Positions 4,954-5,498 of a stretch of 5,498 bases of DNA are shown here, in pieces. The stretch lies in assembly GCA_016297855.1 (NCBI GenBank), contig JAEDFW010000113.1, forward strand, positions 1 through 5,498, read 5' to 3'. This DNA is from Oscillospiraceae bacterium (lineage in GTDB: Bacteria > Bacillota > Clostridia > Oscillospirales > Oscillospiraceae). A program made the position numbers and the translations under genes. The notes under the pieces are model-generated. The model had not been told where the DNA came from and did no database searches. It worked only from the letters and a program-made list of their open reading frames with translations. How positions within the stretch are numbered: the stretch's first letter is position 1; every line of letters begins with the position of its first letter.

Positions 4954-5498
4954 TTAAAGGGTACGCTCGGCTGCTTCGACCACATGGCCGATCAGCACCG
5001 AGGTCGTGACGGAGCCCACGCCGCCGGGCACAGGCGTGATCGCGCCGACGATCGGCTCGACCTCGTCAAACTTCGCGTCGCCTGCGATGCCGCCCTTGCC
5101 TTCCTTCTTTGCCGGGTCCCAGTTGATGGACACGTCGATGACGATCTGGCCGGGGCTGACATAATCCTTCGTCAGGCTGTTCAGCACGCCTGCGGCGGAA
5201 ACGAGAATGTCGGCCTGTCTTGCCACGGCTGCCACATCACGGGTCTTGGTATGGCAGACGGTAACGGTGGCGTTCTTGGCCATGAGCATCATCGCGGCAG
5301 GCTTGCCGACAACGAGCGAACGGCCGATGACGACGGCATTCTTGCCCTTGCAGTCAATGCCGTAGAAATCCAGGATCTCCATGCAGGCCTGCGGCGTGCA
5401 GGGCGCGAAGCCCAGCTTTTTGCCGGTAAACACGCCGGCGTTGGACAGGTCAGTCATGCAGTCAACGTCCTTGGCAGCGGCGAGATGGTTGCAGATCT
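4954..5498 (-). CDS. folD: Bifunctional methylene-THF dehydrogenase/cyclohydrolase, 5'-truncated
   Basis: FolD catalyses NADP-dependent oxidation of 5,10-methylene-THF to methenyl-THF and its hydrolysis to 10-formyl-THF, supplying purine and formyl-Met synthesis. The frame stays open to the window end, adding 13 codons before the internal ATG at 5457; 180 C-terminal residues are seen of a usual ~280, so the true start and the catalytic Lys region lie outside. Motifs: KDVD at the domain junction, PCTP leading into the Rossmann domain, GRSLVVGKP (NADP loop), CHTKTRD, SAAG, VIDVSIN, GDAKF, and the family signature TPVPGGVGS near the C-terminus. Odd: the usual KDVDG reads KDVDC, and the Pro after PGGVG is Ser; both keep the overall pattern and the Ser form resembles clostridial FolD. 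A hairpin follows the stop. It shares the one-carbon pool with thyA/folA, but is on the opposite strand. Confidence 0.95.
   Translation of the reverse strand, partial: ICNHLAAAKDVDCMTDLSNAGVFTGKKLGFAPCTPQACMEILDFYGIDCKGKNAVVIGRSLVVGKPAAMMLMAKNATVTVCHTKTRDVAAVARQADILVSAAGVLNSLTKDYVSPGQIVIDVSINWDPAKKEGKGGIAGDAKFDEVEPIVGAITPVPGGVGSVTTSVLIGHVVEAAERTL

Noticed and set aside
3345..5009. Long plus-strand open frame (554 codons) as a gene
   Set aside because: It mirrors the DUF1576 gene in exact register, lacks recognisable domains or a ribosome binding site, and has shadow-like composition (Arg/Ala/His/Gln-rich). The minus-strand product is a coherent membrane protein.
4954..5457. ATG at 5457 as the folD start
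   Set aside because: The codons before it encode the conserved KDVD junction of FolD, so this Met is internal and the gene continues past the window.
1..5498. Mobile element, CRISPR, phage-defence system, tRNA or rRNA
   Set aside because: No transposase or integrase motifs, no spaced direct repeats, no cloverleaf or rRNA sequence. The helicase and DprA-like protein sit beside housekeeping genes with similar base composition, which gives no support for a defence island.

Overview
The window looks like ordinary chromosomal DNA from a GC-rich, low-oxygen member of the Clostridia, most likely an Oscillospiraceae/Ruminococcaceae-type gut bacterium. The basis is the clostridial form of thymidylate synthase (PCAY active site), the DUF1576 membrane protein, strong AGGAGG-type ribosome binding sites, strong third-position G/C preference, and the wording of the FolD C-terminus. 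The lineage is an inference from protein flavour, not from a database search.

Plus strand, 1-3163: four tightly packed genes that read as one operon. They are the 3' part of thyA (thymidylate synthase, cut by the window start), folA (dihydrofolate reductase, 8 nt downstream), a compact DEAD-box RNA helicase, and a divergent DprA/Smf-family protein whose GTG start overlaps the helicase stop (GTGA). ThyA makes dTMP from dUMP and oxidises methylene-THF to DHF; FolA reduces DHF back to THF, so the first two genes form a closed cycle. A strong, probably bidirectional hairpin terminator (3166-3199) ends the operon.

Minus strand, 5498-3207: three genes converge on that terminator. In transcription order they are folD (5' end cut by the window end), a 12-bp hairpin that looks like a terminator or attenuator, a 444-residue multi-pass DUF1576 membrane protein with a visible internal duplication, and a 108-residue zinc-ribbon/DUF2007-like protein 15 nt further on. 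FolD interconverts methylene-THF and formyl-THF and so feeds the same one-carbon pool that ThyA draws on, although it lies on the opposite strand.

All space is used: the largest gap without a gene is 70 nt. I see no tRNA, rRNA, CRISPR array, insertion sequence, integrase or prophage signal. The least understood part is the DUF1576 + zinc-ribbon pair; the most atypical familiar proteins are the DprA-like protein and the clostridial-type ThyA and DHFR with substituted active-site neighbours. I found no convincing new multi-gene system.
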